The notes beneath the pieces are model-generated. The model saw only the letters and a list, made by a program, of their open reading frames with translations, was not told the DNA's origin and searched no databases. Shown in pieces: positions 33,145 through 45,600 of a stretch of DNA of 64,000 nucleotides. The stretch lies in NCBI GenBank assembly GCA_951804985.1, contig OX638136.1, positions 5,831,852 to 5,895,851 on the forward strand, given 5' to 3'. Position 1 is the first letter of the stretch. Each line of letters begins with the position of its first letter. The position numbers and the translations under genes were made by a program. The DNA is from Dryomyza anilis (taxonomy: Eukaryota; Arthropoda; Insecta; Diptera; Dryomyzidae).

Positions 33145-34136
33145 ATGATCAGGTGTGAAGTTAAAGGGGTGGTTCCAATACCTGCCTCGTATACGGAGCA
33201 AGAAATTTATGAATGTGCGAATCCAAAGAACCTGGATAAGTTTGGCCCTGTACCGATTTGGTGCAAACTTGTTGAGGTTAAACGATTCTTTCGTAAAGAC
33301 TCAAAGACACCGGGAAAAACAATTGATATAGACTCAGTGCAAATCTGCTTTTCTGGCAATATTTTGCCTTCTCATGTGAGCATTGATGGTGTGAACTATA
33401 CTGTCAATCCTTACAGAGAATCAATCCTGCAATGCCGAAAATGTTGGCACTTTAACCACACGGAGCGTGGCTGTTGACGTTTACAACCATTGTGCCATAA
33501 CTGCGGAATGGTGCACAATGGTCAAACGCAGTGCACTACTCCTATTCTTTGTGTTAATTGCTCAGGGGATCAAGTCTCTAATTCGTTGGTCTGTCCAATC
33601 TATAAAAAAATCTTAAGTACAAAAATTCAAAAAGCTAATTTGCTAAGACCCAAAATTATTGCTACGTCAGCATATACTAATAATGGTTTAACTAATTTGC
33701 GGCCAAGAAGCCCACATTTAGACTAGATTATAACGAGTTTCCTCAACACCATGCACCTCGTAATTATTCTGGAACAGCCCCACCCGCTGTACCGCATTCC
33801 TTTTCCTACGAGTCCCACAGCGGTGCCGCTTCATTAGCATTCGTTGACGTCCATCCGTCGCCGTCTCAGCCTAGTGCTCAGTTCGTTGCGCCTGTAATGT
33901 TGAATGAGCATATTGTTCCTGCTAAACGTCTTAGATTGGACGATTTAGAAAACAAAATTTCTGTTGATAACAATAAACAAACTCTGGTATCTGAAGAATA
34001 TAATTTTGATGACTTGGAAATGCACATTAATGCACAAATAAACAATGCGTCCCTTGATATACTTACTAACATAAAACCATTATTTGAAACACTTTTAAAA
34101 ACTATTGATGACAATAATACCGAAAAAAAAACCTAA
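33145..34136 (+). pseudogene. LINE ORF1 (gag-like RNA-binding protein)
   Basis: Gag-like N-terminal domain (33145-33400) followed by three CCHC-type knuckles: CRKCWHFNHTERGC, CHNCGMVHNGQTQC and CVNCSGDQVSNSLVC. Such proteins bind the element RNA in ribonucleoprotein particles. A TGA at 33475-33477 falls between the first two knuckles, and a frameshift near 33705 follows PRSPH. The last part (33730-34136), Pro/Ser-rich then Asp/Asn-rich, is open to a stop at 34134. A GTG/ATG start near 33145 is provisional. Confidence 0.65.
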
Positions 34137-34186
34137 TCTAAAATTGAAACCTCTGCTCCGGTCTATTTTAGACAAAATCTCTGAAA

Positions 34187-37100
34187 ATGAAGATACTTCA
34201 ATTTAATTGCACTAGCGTGCGAAATAAAAAAGCTCAATTTGAACAGTATCTATTTGACAACAACATTTCTGTTGCATGTCTTTCAGAGACTTTTCTCAAG
34301 CCTCATGAAAATATTAAAATTAAAAACTTTGAATTTATTCGATCAGATCGCCATACTGCTTCTTTTGGAGGTGGTGTTGCTATTGTAATAAATAAAAACA
34401 TAAATTATAAACAATTAAATATATCGTGTCCATGTGACAGTATTGAGGTCTGTGGATGCGAAATAACCACTGATAACCAACCACTATGCATTCTATCTTT
34501 TTATATACCACCAAATGTCAATATTTCTTTACCTTAATAGAATTATATCCAGTATAAATTGTCAATCTTTGCTGATATGTGGTGACTTCAACTCTCATCA
34601 TGAGTGCTGGGGTAATCGCTCAACTGTCTTAGTGTCTCTTGGTCAACGAAAAAAGAAACCCTCGGTAGCACTCATTGTGTTATTGAAATTTATATCAATG
34701 TACAATTGTACGTGAACAAACACTCCAAATTTTCAGTTCCAAAAAATCTTTTCTAAATAAAAAACTTTCAGATATTTTTAAATCTCCAAAATTTATTGAA
34801 CCTAGCGAAGACTGCCAATTTGATAAATTTATTCAAATTTTTAACGATTCGTTTAAGGTAGAAATTAAAATTAAATTAAATGTCCTAATCCCTGGTGGAA
34901 ATCAAACTGTAACAAGGCAAGTGCGTTACTTCGACTTGCGACTAAAAAATTTGAAACTATCCCATCTCGTGAAAACTTTAATAATTTAGTAGCGGTTAGG
35001 AAACACTATAAATACTGCATAAGAATCGAAAAGTCAAAGGGATGGAAAAACTTTTGCGAGTCTATTGACCCCAATATGACGGTATCTGATCTGTGGAGAA
35101 TCGTAAAATGCTTTAAGGGTAATTTTACAAACAGTTTGACTGGGCTGAAGAACTGCATCATTCAGTTTTGTGATAATTTGGCAGGACCTTTGGGACCAAT
35201 AAAATTTATTATGCCTGGACCTACTAACAATGACCATTTTTTAACGTCTACTATTACCTTTGCTGAACTAGACAAGGCGATTACTAATTCCAAAAATACT
35301 GCTCCTGGTATAGATGGTCTACGTAATCAACATCTAAAACTTTTTAATAGCAATCATAAAATTGAACTGTTAAATATGTTCAATGAAGTGCTATCATCTG
35401 GTTCATTACCATATTGCTGGTTTCAATATAAGGTTATTCCGCTTATTAAAAAAAGTTGTGATACTTCTGACGCTTCATCATATCGTTCAATCGCCAGGCT
35501 TCAATATTTCTTAGAGTCTCGTCAAAAATTCAGCGACCACCAATCCGGTTTCAGAAGATCAAAATCCACCGCTGATAATGTTGTTGCTCTCTGGTCAGCT
35601 GTTCATCTTTCGTTTTTCAAAAAACAGTTTCTAGTGGCAGTTTTTCTAGACATAAAAGGAGCTTATGACAATGTCAATATACAGCTGCTGACATGTAGAT
35701 TAAAATTGCTTGGGGTACCTAATAAATTTTGTGATTTTATCTATTGTCCTTTTCAATTTAAAGACATTTATGTCCATGGAAAATGAAAATGGTTTTGTGA
35801 ACAGACATTCTTTTACAGGCGTACCGCAGGGGTGCGTGCTGAGTCCCATTTGTTTTAACATATATATTGACGAAATTTTTAAAATAAATAGTATTGACGT
35901 ACACATTCTTGGTTATGCAGATGATGTTGTTGTTTTCTGTTCTGATCCGGATGTATTAATTACAGGGGATAAGGTTCAGAAAGCTATTACTGAAATAAGT
36001 ACTAAACATTCTCAGCTTCAACTCTCTCTTTCAATTCGCAAAACCAAATCAATGATATTCTCTAAATCCAACTCTAAGATCTCTTTACTTCCTGTGTTAA
36101 AAATTGGAACAGATGAAATTAACTTTGTTGATACTTTCGAATTTTTAGGGTTTACCTTTCAAAAAAATTTAAGTTTAAAAAAACATATTGAACGCACTGT
36201 TAAAAGCAGCTTCCATTTCATAAATGTTCTACGCTCACTTTGTGGAGTCTCGTGGGGTTCGGATTCATTATGTCTTCTTCGCCTCTTTATCGGTTTGGTG
36301 AGACCAAAGCTAGAATATATGGCACCACTACTTCTTGATTGTCCAAAAGACGATTTTATTAAATTACAACGCATACAATGGAAAGGCATACGCATTGCTC
36401 TCGGGGCAATGATATCTACCCATACACTTGGTATGGAACAAGTCGCTAATATAATGCCTTTGTCCGAACGTTTGTCACTACTTTCGAACGGATTTGTAAA
36501 CAAATTGATTTCCAACGAAACTCACCCGGCTCGTCCTTTTATTTTTGAACTATTAAATTACCCAATTACATCTTCCTTTATCCAACAAATTTTTGATAAA
36601 TTACAAAAATTTAAAATTATTTTGTTTAGCATACATCCCATGTTTCAAACATCATTTCATACTTTACATTTTAAACCAGTCATTAAATTTCTGCAGGTCA
36701 ACAAATCAATATGTTCACCTGTAGAGGTAAATGAATTGTTTGATAAAATTATGGAAAAAAGCTTCTCTGCCTTTAGAAAGGTATTTACTGATGGTTCTAA
36801 AACAAATTCATTCGTCGGGAGTGGTGTGTGGTTCACTGATATTGATATCGAAGCATATTTTCCTCTCAATAATGCCAGTTCAATTTTCACGGCGGAAGCG
36901 TTTGCTGTTATCGCAGCTATTAAACTTATATCTATACAAGAATCTTACAAATTTGTTATCATCTCAGATAGCAAATCTGTACTATTATCAATTCAGTCCT
37001 TTTGTAACAGCAAAACTCACCCATATATATTTCAAATAAAAACATTACTTTTTGCTCTCAAAATCAAAGGTGTTGTCATACATTTTCTGTGGGTTCCTAG

Positions 37101-37626
37101 TCACATGGATATTGTTGGCAACGATTATGCAGATAAAGTAGCATCTAACCATATACGTATGGAAAGAGATAATATTCAATTAGTTTCATGCGACATTAAA
37201 ATGACGGATAAATGTAAAGCTGTAAATAGCTGGCAGACTCGATGGAACAATTCTGCGTTTGGCCGACATCTATATTCAATTGCACCTCATGTAAATTCTA
37301 AACCATGGTTTTATAATCTAAGTTTACCCAGAAACATACTATGTATGGTGAATCGACTAATATTTAATGATACCAGGTGTAGAGATCACATTCATAAAAT
37401 AAATATTATTGATAACAATTTATGTAACTGCGGACAGGTCCAGACCACTAATCACTTGTTATTTCACTGCCCAAATATTAATTATTCTACACGTTCAAAA
37501 CTGATAAATGAACTCACTAAGTTGGGAGTTACAAATTTTAACTTATTAAATTTACTTATAATTGATGACGGTAAAATATATAACCAAATTCATCAGTTTT
37601 TCTTAAAGGCAGATGTAGATATCTGA
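34187..37626 (+). pseudogene. LINE ORF2 (endonuclease, reverse transcriptase, RNase H)
   Basis: ATG at 34187 opens an AP-type endonuclease (ILQFNCTSVRNKK, CLSETFL, GGGVAIVI, then LLICGDFNSHHECWG in another frame near 34575). The distal SDH motif is not seen, so a deletion is likely near 34640-34740. Reverse transcriptase follows: APGIDGLRNQHL, HQSGFRRSKSTADN, GVPQGCVLSPICFNIY and the catalytic GYADDVVVF (about 35910). A ~25-residue gap between SYRSIA and LQYFLESRQ and a frameshift between 35710 and 35786 break it. From 35790 to 37626 the frame is uninterrupted through RNase H (FTDGSKTNS, TAEAFAVIAA, ISDSKSVLLS, WVPSHMDIVGNDYAD; all catalytic acids present) and a terminal CNCGQVQTTNHLLFHC finger. 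Confidence 0.8.
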
Positions 37627-38337
37627 TATTACTCGCGAGCTTCGGGGTATCGATTGGTAGTCCGCTCTTTCTATTCCCCTTTTTTTCTCTTGCTTTTTAT
37701 TTTTACATCTTCTTGCTACCTCTTTCCACTTTTTCTATCCACTTTCTTCTTTTTAACTAGCTTATACCTTTCTATTTATATATTTGATTTTTTTTATATA
37801 ATCAATTTATTTGCGTATATATTTTAATTTATTTATATATGAATTGTTTTTCTGCAGAATTCTAGTCACATTGTATAGCATTTACTTTTAAGTATTTTTT
37901 CCTTTCTCTTTACTAATTTCTTTTATCTCTCTCTCTCTCTTTTATACCTACAGACAATTATCAAAAAATACAAATTTTAAAATAAGAATCTTACACTAAG
38001 TATTTTACTACTATTTTAATATTAAAATTCTTACTCATTTTATGAGCCAACAGCTCTTTAAATCACTGTGATTGGTTGTAAACTTTCCTTAACACTTAAG
38101 TACAAATATAATTGTTTTACTTAGCCTTAAGATATATTTCGAAAAAGAAATAATAACAATAAAAAAAGAAAGAAAAAACATATATATATACATATAAAAT
38201 ATATATATTTATATAAAACAGAAAAAACAAAAACAAAAAAACATATATATAAAAAAATAAAATATGTATATATATATATATTGCCGTAGCAACCATCGAC
38301 AAACTTGAAAATTCAACAATCTCAATCAAAAATACTA
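37627..38337 (+). other. 3' UTR of the LINE and AT-rich tail
   Basis: Starts with a short GC-balanced stretch after the stop, then T-rich (TTTTTCTCTTGC..., TCTCTCTCTCT) and A-rich (AT)n text. No genes. The exact 3' end of the element could not be set; no clear poly(A) or (TAA)n tail. Confidence 0.4.
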
Positions 38338-38697
38338 CTTTAACATACTAACTAAAGACTACAATAAGAACTTAGTGTTCACAGTAGTCTTTTAACAAAT
38401 ACATGCTATTCCATTGTGAGTAGCATTTAAGAAGAAGAAATATATTTGTCATACGTTTTGTGCTATATTTGACATGAAGAGAACTTCGACACACCGACAG
38501 GCCGAGCTACAAGGAGAGTTGGGCTGGTGTGTGTTAATGTGGTATGTGTTGATGTGGTGTGTGTTGGTGTGGTATGTTTTGGTGTGGTGAGTTTAGTTGT
38601 TTTTGTTATATGAAAGGTGTCACGCCCAGTCCCTCTCTCTCGTAAATATATAGCCTATAATCTGCCCAGACCCAACATACATATTTCATTATTTTTA

Positions 38698-38701
<4 letters not shown>

Positions 38702-38790
<89 letters not shown>

Positions 38791-38793
38791 TAT

Positions 38794-38874
<81 letters not shown>
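38702..38874. repeat. (TA)n microsatellite
   Basis: Long TA run interrupted once near 38782-38800 by GTGACTATATATGAC. Open frames of alternating Tyr/Ile here are artefacts. Confidence 0.95.
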
Positions 38875-38878
<4 letters not shown>

Positions 38879-39366
38879 TTTAATTTACATACGTATATAA
38901 CTAAAATACTACTTTAGCATACTAACTAAAGACTACAATAAGAACTTAGTGTTCACAGTAGTCTTTTACCAAATACATGCTATTCCATTGTGAGTAGCAT
39001 TTAAGAAGAAGAAGAAGAAATATATTTGTCATACGTTTTGTGCTATATTTGACATGATGAGAACTTCGACACACCGACAGGCCGAGCTAAAAGGGGAGTT
39101 GGGCTGGTATGTGTTGATGTGGTGTGAGTTGGTGTGGTATGTTTTGGTGTGGTGAGTTTAGTTGTTTTTGTTATATGAAAGGTGTCACGCCCAGTCTCTC
39201 TCTCTCGTCAATATATAGCCTATACTCTGCCCAGACCCAACATACATATTTCATTATTTTTAGGAGATATTTGTCACTGTTAAGACGAAGGTATAAATAT
39301 ATTTTACAGTTATGTATATAGCTCCAACATTTGATGACCCCGTAATACGTACTGTGAAAATTAAAT

Positions 39367-39484
<118 letters not shown>

Positions 39485-39510
39485 CGTCTTTAATTTACAT
39501 ACGTATACTC

Positions 39511-40142
39511 CAGACTAGGGTACCCGGCTATCCTCAGACACAACAACGAGAAGAGCATTAGATTTTAACCGGCAGAAATTAGCCGATATTCAAATTACAA
39601 AGGTTAAACCTCACGAGTTTCGTCTAATTACAATGAAATAACTTAATGCTTTCATTGGAGTTTTTCTCGCTAATGATATCTTTGAGTTTATCATAGTCAT
39701 CCATAGTTAAATTCAACGTCTATTTGCGATAGGTTTCAGCACATATTATCCTTAACACTTTGACAATGATTTTACAAGATCAGAAAGCAGGCAACAGACA
39801 AGGCCGTTCCCTTATTCATTGGGAATATACTAACGAAGAATCTACAAAGAAATTATCTGTATGAACACGTTACTTCGGATGAGCAGTTAATATATTTTGG
39901 ACTAGTTTTATCCATCGAAGCCAGTAAAATTTGGCATCCATTTATGCTAGTTGTAAAACACAGCCGATAAAATAAGTTACACAGGTAAAGGAACCTGTCG
40001 TTGGATGAAATATTGTTTTAGTTCTGGCTGATTTTTAGAAACAGACCTGCTGACAGCAAAACATTTTTATACGTCACACTCGATGTTCGAATTAGAGGAA
40101 TGAGCATCGTCGGTATCCTTCGACAAAGATTACAATAAAATC
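39511..40142. other. No recognised feature
   Basis: Mixed-composition DNA without a long frame, terminal repeat or RNA gene. Not matched elsewhere in the window. Confidence 0.4.
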
Positions 40143-40859
40143 CAGTGTTACCAGATGGGCACATAAACCTGTTTTTTGCCAGTTTTTGGCAAGGTAAAAA
40201 GGTTTCAAGTTTTCCCAAAAAAAATCAAGTTTGTTTATTTTATACAATTTTTTCAGTTTTTATTTAACATTTCTAAGTAGTTCAATGAATCAAATACACA
40301 CAACAATGATTTTCTTCGAGGCTTTCCATTACTAAAAAAGCATTGTTGATCTTTTCAAATTAGAATGTATTTTTCTCAAATCAATATTAAGCAAAAAAAA
40401 AAAAACAAAATTATAAACATATTTGAAATAAGTGGGATTCTTCGTCCAAAGGATTCCTAAAGAAAACATTGTACAGTCTTCAAAAATTATGAAAAAGTTG
40501 GATATGCATATTAAATAAATTGTTATAATATGAAAAATTATTGAATTGTTTGTACTATTAATTGATGTTTTCGTTATTTATAATTAATTGTCATATGTAC
40601 ACCCAATACAGCTGTTTTGTATAATTCGTTGGTGCTGATTTATACTGGATACTAAAACCTAAAACCCATAATTTTCAATATGGCTAATGTTCCAATTCTA
40701 GTCATAACCCACAATTTTACAAAAACGATTTAAAATGCCATATGGGACTTAACTTTTATAACTTTAAACCGATATTGTGCATATTTTAAAATTAGAATGA
40801 TGTAAAAAAGGTGGTAGTTCTGAGTCTTTTTATAGATCAAGTTTTTTCTGGCAACACTG
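40143..40859. mobile_element. Short hAT-like element with CAGTG termini
   Basis: Begins CAGTGTTACCAGATGGG and ends with TCTGGCAACACTG, giving ~13-bp terminal inverted repeats (CAGTGTT-R-CCAGA). About 717 bp, AT-rich and non-coding. The flanking 8-mers (ATAAAATC, CCCATGTT) do not match, so either the target duplication has decayed or the two ends belong to different insertions. Confidence 0.5.
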
Positions 40860-40911
40860 CCCATGTTCTGGCGATCTCCCTGTCGCTTCGCTCACTAGCG
40901 CGTGTAGAGGC

Positions 40912-42029
40912 CAGTGTTGCCAACTTTTCAAAAGCAAAACCCACCAAATCCAGGCAAGAAACCCGTTTTTTTAAAGCAAAATCCACCGTATTTATACATT
41001 TTTAAAATTTTTAAACAGGATTTGTTCACAATAACAACCCTTTGACGATAATTTTCTAATTCGATAAAATAATGATAAATTTAAAATATGAACCTTAAAG
41101 TATTTGAAAATTTAATTGCGCGTTCTTCATAATTTTTGTCAAAAAATAAAAATTTCTGAACAAATAAAATAAGTATATCGTAAATAAATCCATTTATGAC
41201 ATCATCTCGATATCTATAAAAACAAATACAACGATATCGTTTCAGACAGGTTCGTTTTTATCGAAAACCCTATCGTGTTCGTATCATTATAGATTATCAA
41301 AACGACAATTTGAGCCTATTAATGATATCGTTTCGATATCGTAAAATTATCGTTTAGTTTGCTGGAAAATAACGTAAGAATATCACATTAATATTATAAT
41401 ATTTTTTATTTTACTTGACAAACATGATTTTTTTCTGTTTCTCCGTTATTTTCAATTAAATTCGAACATATCGTCATTGTAGCAGTCACCAATTACATTT
41501 TAAAAATTTTAATAATAGGTTTTCAAAAATACTTTTGTATCGGCGGTTTCTAATCTATTAGCCCGACATTGGCATACATTAAAGAACATGGTTTTAAATT
41601 TTATAGTATTAATAAAAATATATTAAAAAATAAGTTTTTGTAAAAATTGTATTGCCGAATCTTACTCGACGATATGCATTATGTAGAAAATGCTTTTCTC
41701 ATTTTATTTAAATACTAAGTTACAGATTTAAATGAATAGAAAACATAACGAAATGCACTAAATCCTGAAATGAATTAGGCCCAAATCCTTCTTTATACAA
41801 TCGAACCGTTAGCAACTTCGGTCCAACAACCTACAATCACCTCGGTGTTGCTCTTCATGAAACAGCAATATAAATTAATTAAATTTAATAAAAAAAAACA
41901 CGCGAAATTATAAAAACACTCTGTGTCTACTCTAAAAACCAACCAAAAAACCAACTGTCCACATTACAATTTTTCATGCGTTTTATTTTTTAAAACCCAC
42001 CAGATTTAGCGGGAAAGTTGGCATCACTG
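40912..42029. mobile_element. hAT-type non-autonomous transposon, copy 2
   Basis: 1,118-bp relative of 13122-14266 with the same ends (CAGTGTTGCCAACTTTTCAA at left; AAGTTGGCATCACTG at right) and matching blocks inside (for example CAATCGAACCGTTAGCAACT near 41800 and CCACCAGATTTAGCGG near 41997). The flanking 8-mers GTAGAGGC and GGTGAGGC agree at six of eight positions, consistent with an aged target duplication. It carries a private AT-rich stretch with several ATCGTTT/ATATCG motifs (41180-41350). No transposase. Confidence 0.75.
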
Positions 42030-42464
42030 GGTGAGGCACATCGTGTGTGTGTATGAGACACGTTGTGGCTTTGTGGTGAGCTTTTGACTTCTCAGCGCCT
42101 CGTTGTTTCGGTCGGCGTTGCTAGCGCCGTCGAATAGTGACGTTCTCGCCGATATTGTGCGGTTACATTTCCCACCAAATGTGATCGTCACAACAGAACC
42201 GTCAATTTGTTGTAGCATCCCTTATAAAAGGGAAATAATGGAGAGTAGCCCTGAAGAATGATTTTTGGTGTCGTATTTTGTGAAATGGTGAAAATTGAGA
42301 AATTGAAGACAAATAGTCCACGTAAAATTTTAATTTATTTGTTTTTTTTTTTTAAATTAATGATAATTTCAAAAAGTCCTAATTTTATAAGAATCAGGTG
42401 CATTTATTTTACGAAATATTTGAACAAGTAGAAAAGTGGTGCTCACTGTTAATTTCTGTTTTTT

Positions 42465-42469
<5 letters not shown>
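42030..42469. other. No firmly recognised feature
   Basis: GC-balanced start (42040-42230) with a 64-codon - strand frame of no known family, then AT-rich DNA. No repeats identified. Confidence 0.35.

Positions 42470-42534
<65 letters not shown>
42470..42534. repeat. (TA)n microsatellite
   Basis: Uninterrupted TA run directly upstream of the repeated segment at 42536-42877. Confidence 0.95.
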
Positions 42535-42535
<1 letters not shown>

Positions 42536-42536
<1 letters not shown>

Positions 42537-42877
42537 CTTATCTAAAACTGTAAATTATGAGATTCGTGCACATATGGGTATTGAGAAAACATACTCAAAA
42601 ATGGGAATATTTTTTTTGCCTAAAAATGTGTTCTGTGGTTCTAATTTTATCCCACAAAAAAAAAGTGCATAAAGAAATATTGACATCTATCCTATGTTAT
42701 CCTAAGCTCCTTAAACCACTCACTGCCATTCTTAAAAGAAGAAACTTCTTACCTACTTTATTTTAAATACATTGGAACTGACGGGTCAGCCCAGATTCTT
42801 TATTTGGCCTAAACTTCCTCTCATTTCCCAAATCTGCCAACGAACAAGGGAATACGCAATTAGACAAATGAAATATA
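42536..42877. repeat. Segment repeated at 53003-53830 (deleted copy)
   Basis: From TTTCTTATCTAAAACTG to CCCAAATCTGC it matches 53003-53310 closely. It then jumps to CAACGAACAAGGGAATACGC (matching about 53747) and after AATTAG to ACAAATGAAA (matching about 53823). It is therefore a shortened copy with two internal deletions. Both copies follow a (TA)n tract. Confidence 0.75.
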
Positions 42878-43179
42878 TATATATATGAATAAATGCATAG
42901 TAACAAAAATAGCGATTTTTGTGTAAGACAAAATATTTTCATTTCCAAATCTTCGCTATGAATTCAAATTTTTAGCTACTTTAGGATCCGTGCGTAATGG
43001 AATTCAGGTTGAATATGTCCGAAAATCTTCCATTCCGCATAGATCCTAGAGTAGCTAAAATTTTGTATTCGTACGGATATTCATATTTTCGCTACGATAA
43101 AATTCAATTAATATCGCAGAAGGTGAGTTGCAACTCCTATCTCTTTGGTGTGGCTCAAATAAGATTTGAAATTTGTACT
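42878..43179. other. Left flank of the Gypsy element
   Basis: Unique AT-rich DNA with TAGCTAAAATTT / AAATTTTTAGCTA inverted motifs. It ends with TACT (43176-43179), the left target duplication of the Gypsy insertion. No gene seen. Confidence 0.4.
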
Positions 43180-45254
43180 TGTAACGAACTACCTGGCGCT
43201 CAAAGGCTGGGGTAACCTCAGCGGCGGTCCAGGGGTAGGTCGACAAATTATTTATTTGTGTCAGGGGTTCCTTGCAAGATAAACTCAACTCGTAGCCTAG
43301 TCAGTTCAGTGAAAACACCCACGTTTTTAATTTCAATAGTTGGGTTTAATGGATTAATAGTTCTTAAACTAACAAATAATAATATTGGTGATATAATGAT
43401 AATAAATGAAATAAGCGGGTCCCCGCCGGAAATATTCTGCCGACGCTGAATCCTCGGGTTACGATGTTCTGGCTGGTTTCTTCTGTCTACGCTATTTTCT
43501 GCGCAACCGTCTGCTTATTGGGCGCGTGCCGCTGTAGGTTACGTCACGGCTCCTTTGCCGGCTCACTTGTTGCTTCTCCTCGGGCGGTCACTACTAGGTA
43601 GTTCGGTCAATGACTCGGGTCTCTTCGGCTCGCTGCCGATCTTCGTTGGTTGTCGTCACTCGCCGACTCGTTGGTTGCTACTGCGACTCGTTCGTATCGT
43701 CGGCCCTCGTACGTCTTCGGCCTGTGGTCGCTGCTACTACTATGACTCGTTCGTGCCGTCCGCAACTCGTTCGCTATTACTGCTATGACTCGTTCGTGTC
43801 GTCGGCAACTCGTTCGCTATTACTGCTGTGACTCGTTCGGGCCGTCGGCAACGCGGTTGTCTTCGGCTCGTGGTCCCTGCTCGTTCGCTACTACTGCTAT
43901 GACTCGTTCGTGTCGTCCGCAACTCGTTCGCTGTTGCTGCTGTAACTCGTTCGTGTCGGCTACTCGTATATCTTCGACTCGTGGCCGCTGCTACTGCTAT
44001 GACTCGTTCGTGTCGTCGGCAACTCGTTCACTCTTACGGCTAAGACCCGTTCGTGTCGTCGGCGACTCGTTCACCGCTGCTGATATGATTTGTTCGGACC
44101 GTCGGCAACGCGGTTGTCTTCGGCTCGTTGCCGCTGCTCGTTGACTGCTACTGCGACTCGTTCGCACGGTCGGGAACTCGAGTGTCGTCGGCTCGTGGCC
44201 GCTGCTACTGCGTCTCTTTCGCGCGATTGGTAACTCGGGTGCCTTCGCCTCGTGGCCGCTGTTCGTGGGATTACTCGTTGTAGCATTATGTTTAACTCGC
44301 TGGCGTGACGCGCAACTCGTGCTCACTGCGGGTGCTCGGCTAGCACTCGTCAGGTTATATGAATTACAAAATGGCGACTTACCACGAGGTGCTTGCTACT
44401 GATGCGATGAGTTCGTGTCGCTGGTGTTTCGGATGTTTTCGGTTTCTTCGTCCCGGCTCGCTGGCTTTACTCGTTGTCTCGTCGTGCGCAACTCGCTGGT
44501 TATGCGCGTGACTGACGTTTCGCGGGCGCTCCACTGGCGCTCGTTGGTTTTGACAAAAATGGCGACTTACCACGAGGTGCGTGCTTTTGACTTTGCGCAC
44601 CCTCGTCTGTCCGAGATTCCTCTTGTTAAATTTCCCGTTGCTTAGTTGGTTGTTCGCTTGCGTTTAACAATACTTATTACGACACGTCTCGATGTAGCTT
44701 TGCTTCCGGATATCGTGCTTTGGTCTCGGTGGTGCAGCGTGTCGACCCAAGTGGAAAGCGTTTACATATCTCCACTTGTCCGACAATCGTTGCCAACGAA
44801 TTCAACCTGAGCGTGGAAACAAATGATACTCCTCTAAATCGATTACTTGTCTATCAGAGTATCACTTGCCACGTACCTGTCGAATCCCTTTCCTTGGTAT
44901 AGCAGGCTTTTCCTCCCAGGAAGAGCTTACTGTACCAAAACCACAGCGGAGATCCAACTCCACTTTCCTTGACGACGGCTACCCAAGAACTGACTTGAAC
45001 TTCGTTCGTCGGCTTACTTTGAACCGTCGGCTTTTCCCCATGTTCATGCATGACACTCGTTGTCTCTTTCTGACCTTCGTTGTCGCCTCGATCACTCGTT
45101 TTCGCAATTCACCACGCCGCCATTTCCGTCGTTGCTATAATTTATCGGCTGTCCCCTCGCCAGTGTTGTCTACTGGCCGGCGTTTGTTCCCTTGTTTGTC
45201 TTGTTTCTGCGCTAAATGTGTGGGACAAATTTACCACAAAATTTGTCCGTCACA
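43180..45254 (-). repeat. 3' LTR of the Gypsy element
   Basis: 2,075 bp. It differs from the other LTR mainly by copy number of an internal minisatellite and a ~37-bp deletion near 43547; in the last ~1 kb (44260-45254) only about three differences were noticed by eye. Such long LTRs are uncommon in insect Gypsy elements. Confidence 0.9.
43690..44270. repeat. LTR minisatellite (left LTR)
   Basis: Degenerate ~43-bp units on the + strand built from GACTCGTTCGTGTCGTCGGC and AACTCGTTCGCTATTACTGC. The right LTR has a longer array (about 50715-51650). Ser/Arg-rich open frames over this region are by-products of the repeat. Confidence 0.85.
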
Positions 45255-45600
45255 CCTCCCCCTTACTTCGGCGGGGCTCGCGGCGATGGTGATGGTTATC
45301 GCCCCGCTTCGTGTCACTCGGACCCGGTACGTCTTTCCCTCGACGGTGCGGACAATGTTCCGCCTCTTATCCACGGCGTGCTTGGTGATGCATTCCACCA
45401 GTTCCACGGGGTACTGGTTCAGGTTCCCATAGACCGTTTCGATGACGCGATTTCCCATGACCCTGGGCCTTGTCTGAGCTCCGTCAGTAGCTGGAGTCGA
45501 AAGGATCTCTGGCTCCCTTCCATCTCCGCGTCTTGCTGTGGATTCATTATATTTTTTTCTTGGCCGTGTGTTGCTCGAAAGATAAATAAAAAAAAATTAA
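45231..45600 (-). other. Small 3' open frame of the Gypsy element
   Basis: On the - strand a frame opens just after a pyrimidine-rich TTTTTTTTTATTTATCTTTCG stretch (about 45597-45577) and continues to about 45231, crossing the polypurine tract into the LTR. It includes an ATG at 45458 (MGNRVIETVYGNLNQYPVEL, then RTVEGKTYRVRV). The position resembles the spliced 3' ORFs of some LTR elements, but it is short, lacks envelope features and may be chance. Unknown function. Confidence 0.3.
45255..45268 (-). promoter_or_regulatory. Polypurine tract
   Basis: AAGTAAGGGGGAGG on the - strand, directly abutting the 3' LTR. Used to prime plus-strand DNA synthesis in LTR retrotransposons. Confidence 0.8.

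Larger units (their letters stand above)
33100..38337 (+). mobile_element. I-like non-LTR retrotransposon (defective)
   Basis: Two-ORF LINE in + orientation: ORF1 33145-34136 with zinc knuckles, and ORF2 34187-37626 with AP endonuclease, reverse transcriptase, RNase H and a C-terminal CCHC. RNase H after the reverse transcriptase is typical of the I and LOA clades. The 5' end is placed near 33100 only by the first gag-like frame. The 3' end is not defined; the 3' UTR is taken to run into the AT-rich stretch before the duplicated block at 38338. No target duplication found. Confidence 0.7.

Noticed and set aside
38702..38874. ORFs of alternating Tyr/Ile over TA tracts (also 42470-42534, 52733-52887)
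   Set aside because: Pure dinucleotide artefacts.
43555..44326. Ser/Arg-rich ORFs on both strands in the LTRs (also 50467-51698)
   Set aside because: They follow the minisatellite unit in several frames and lie in LTR DNA.
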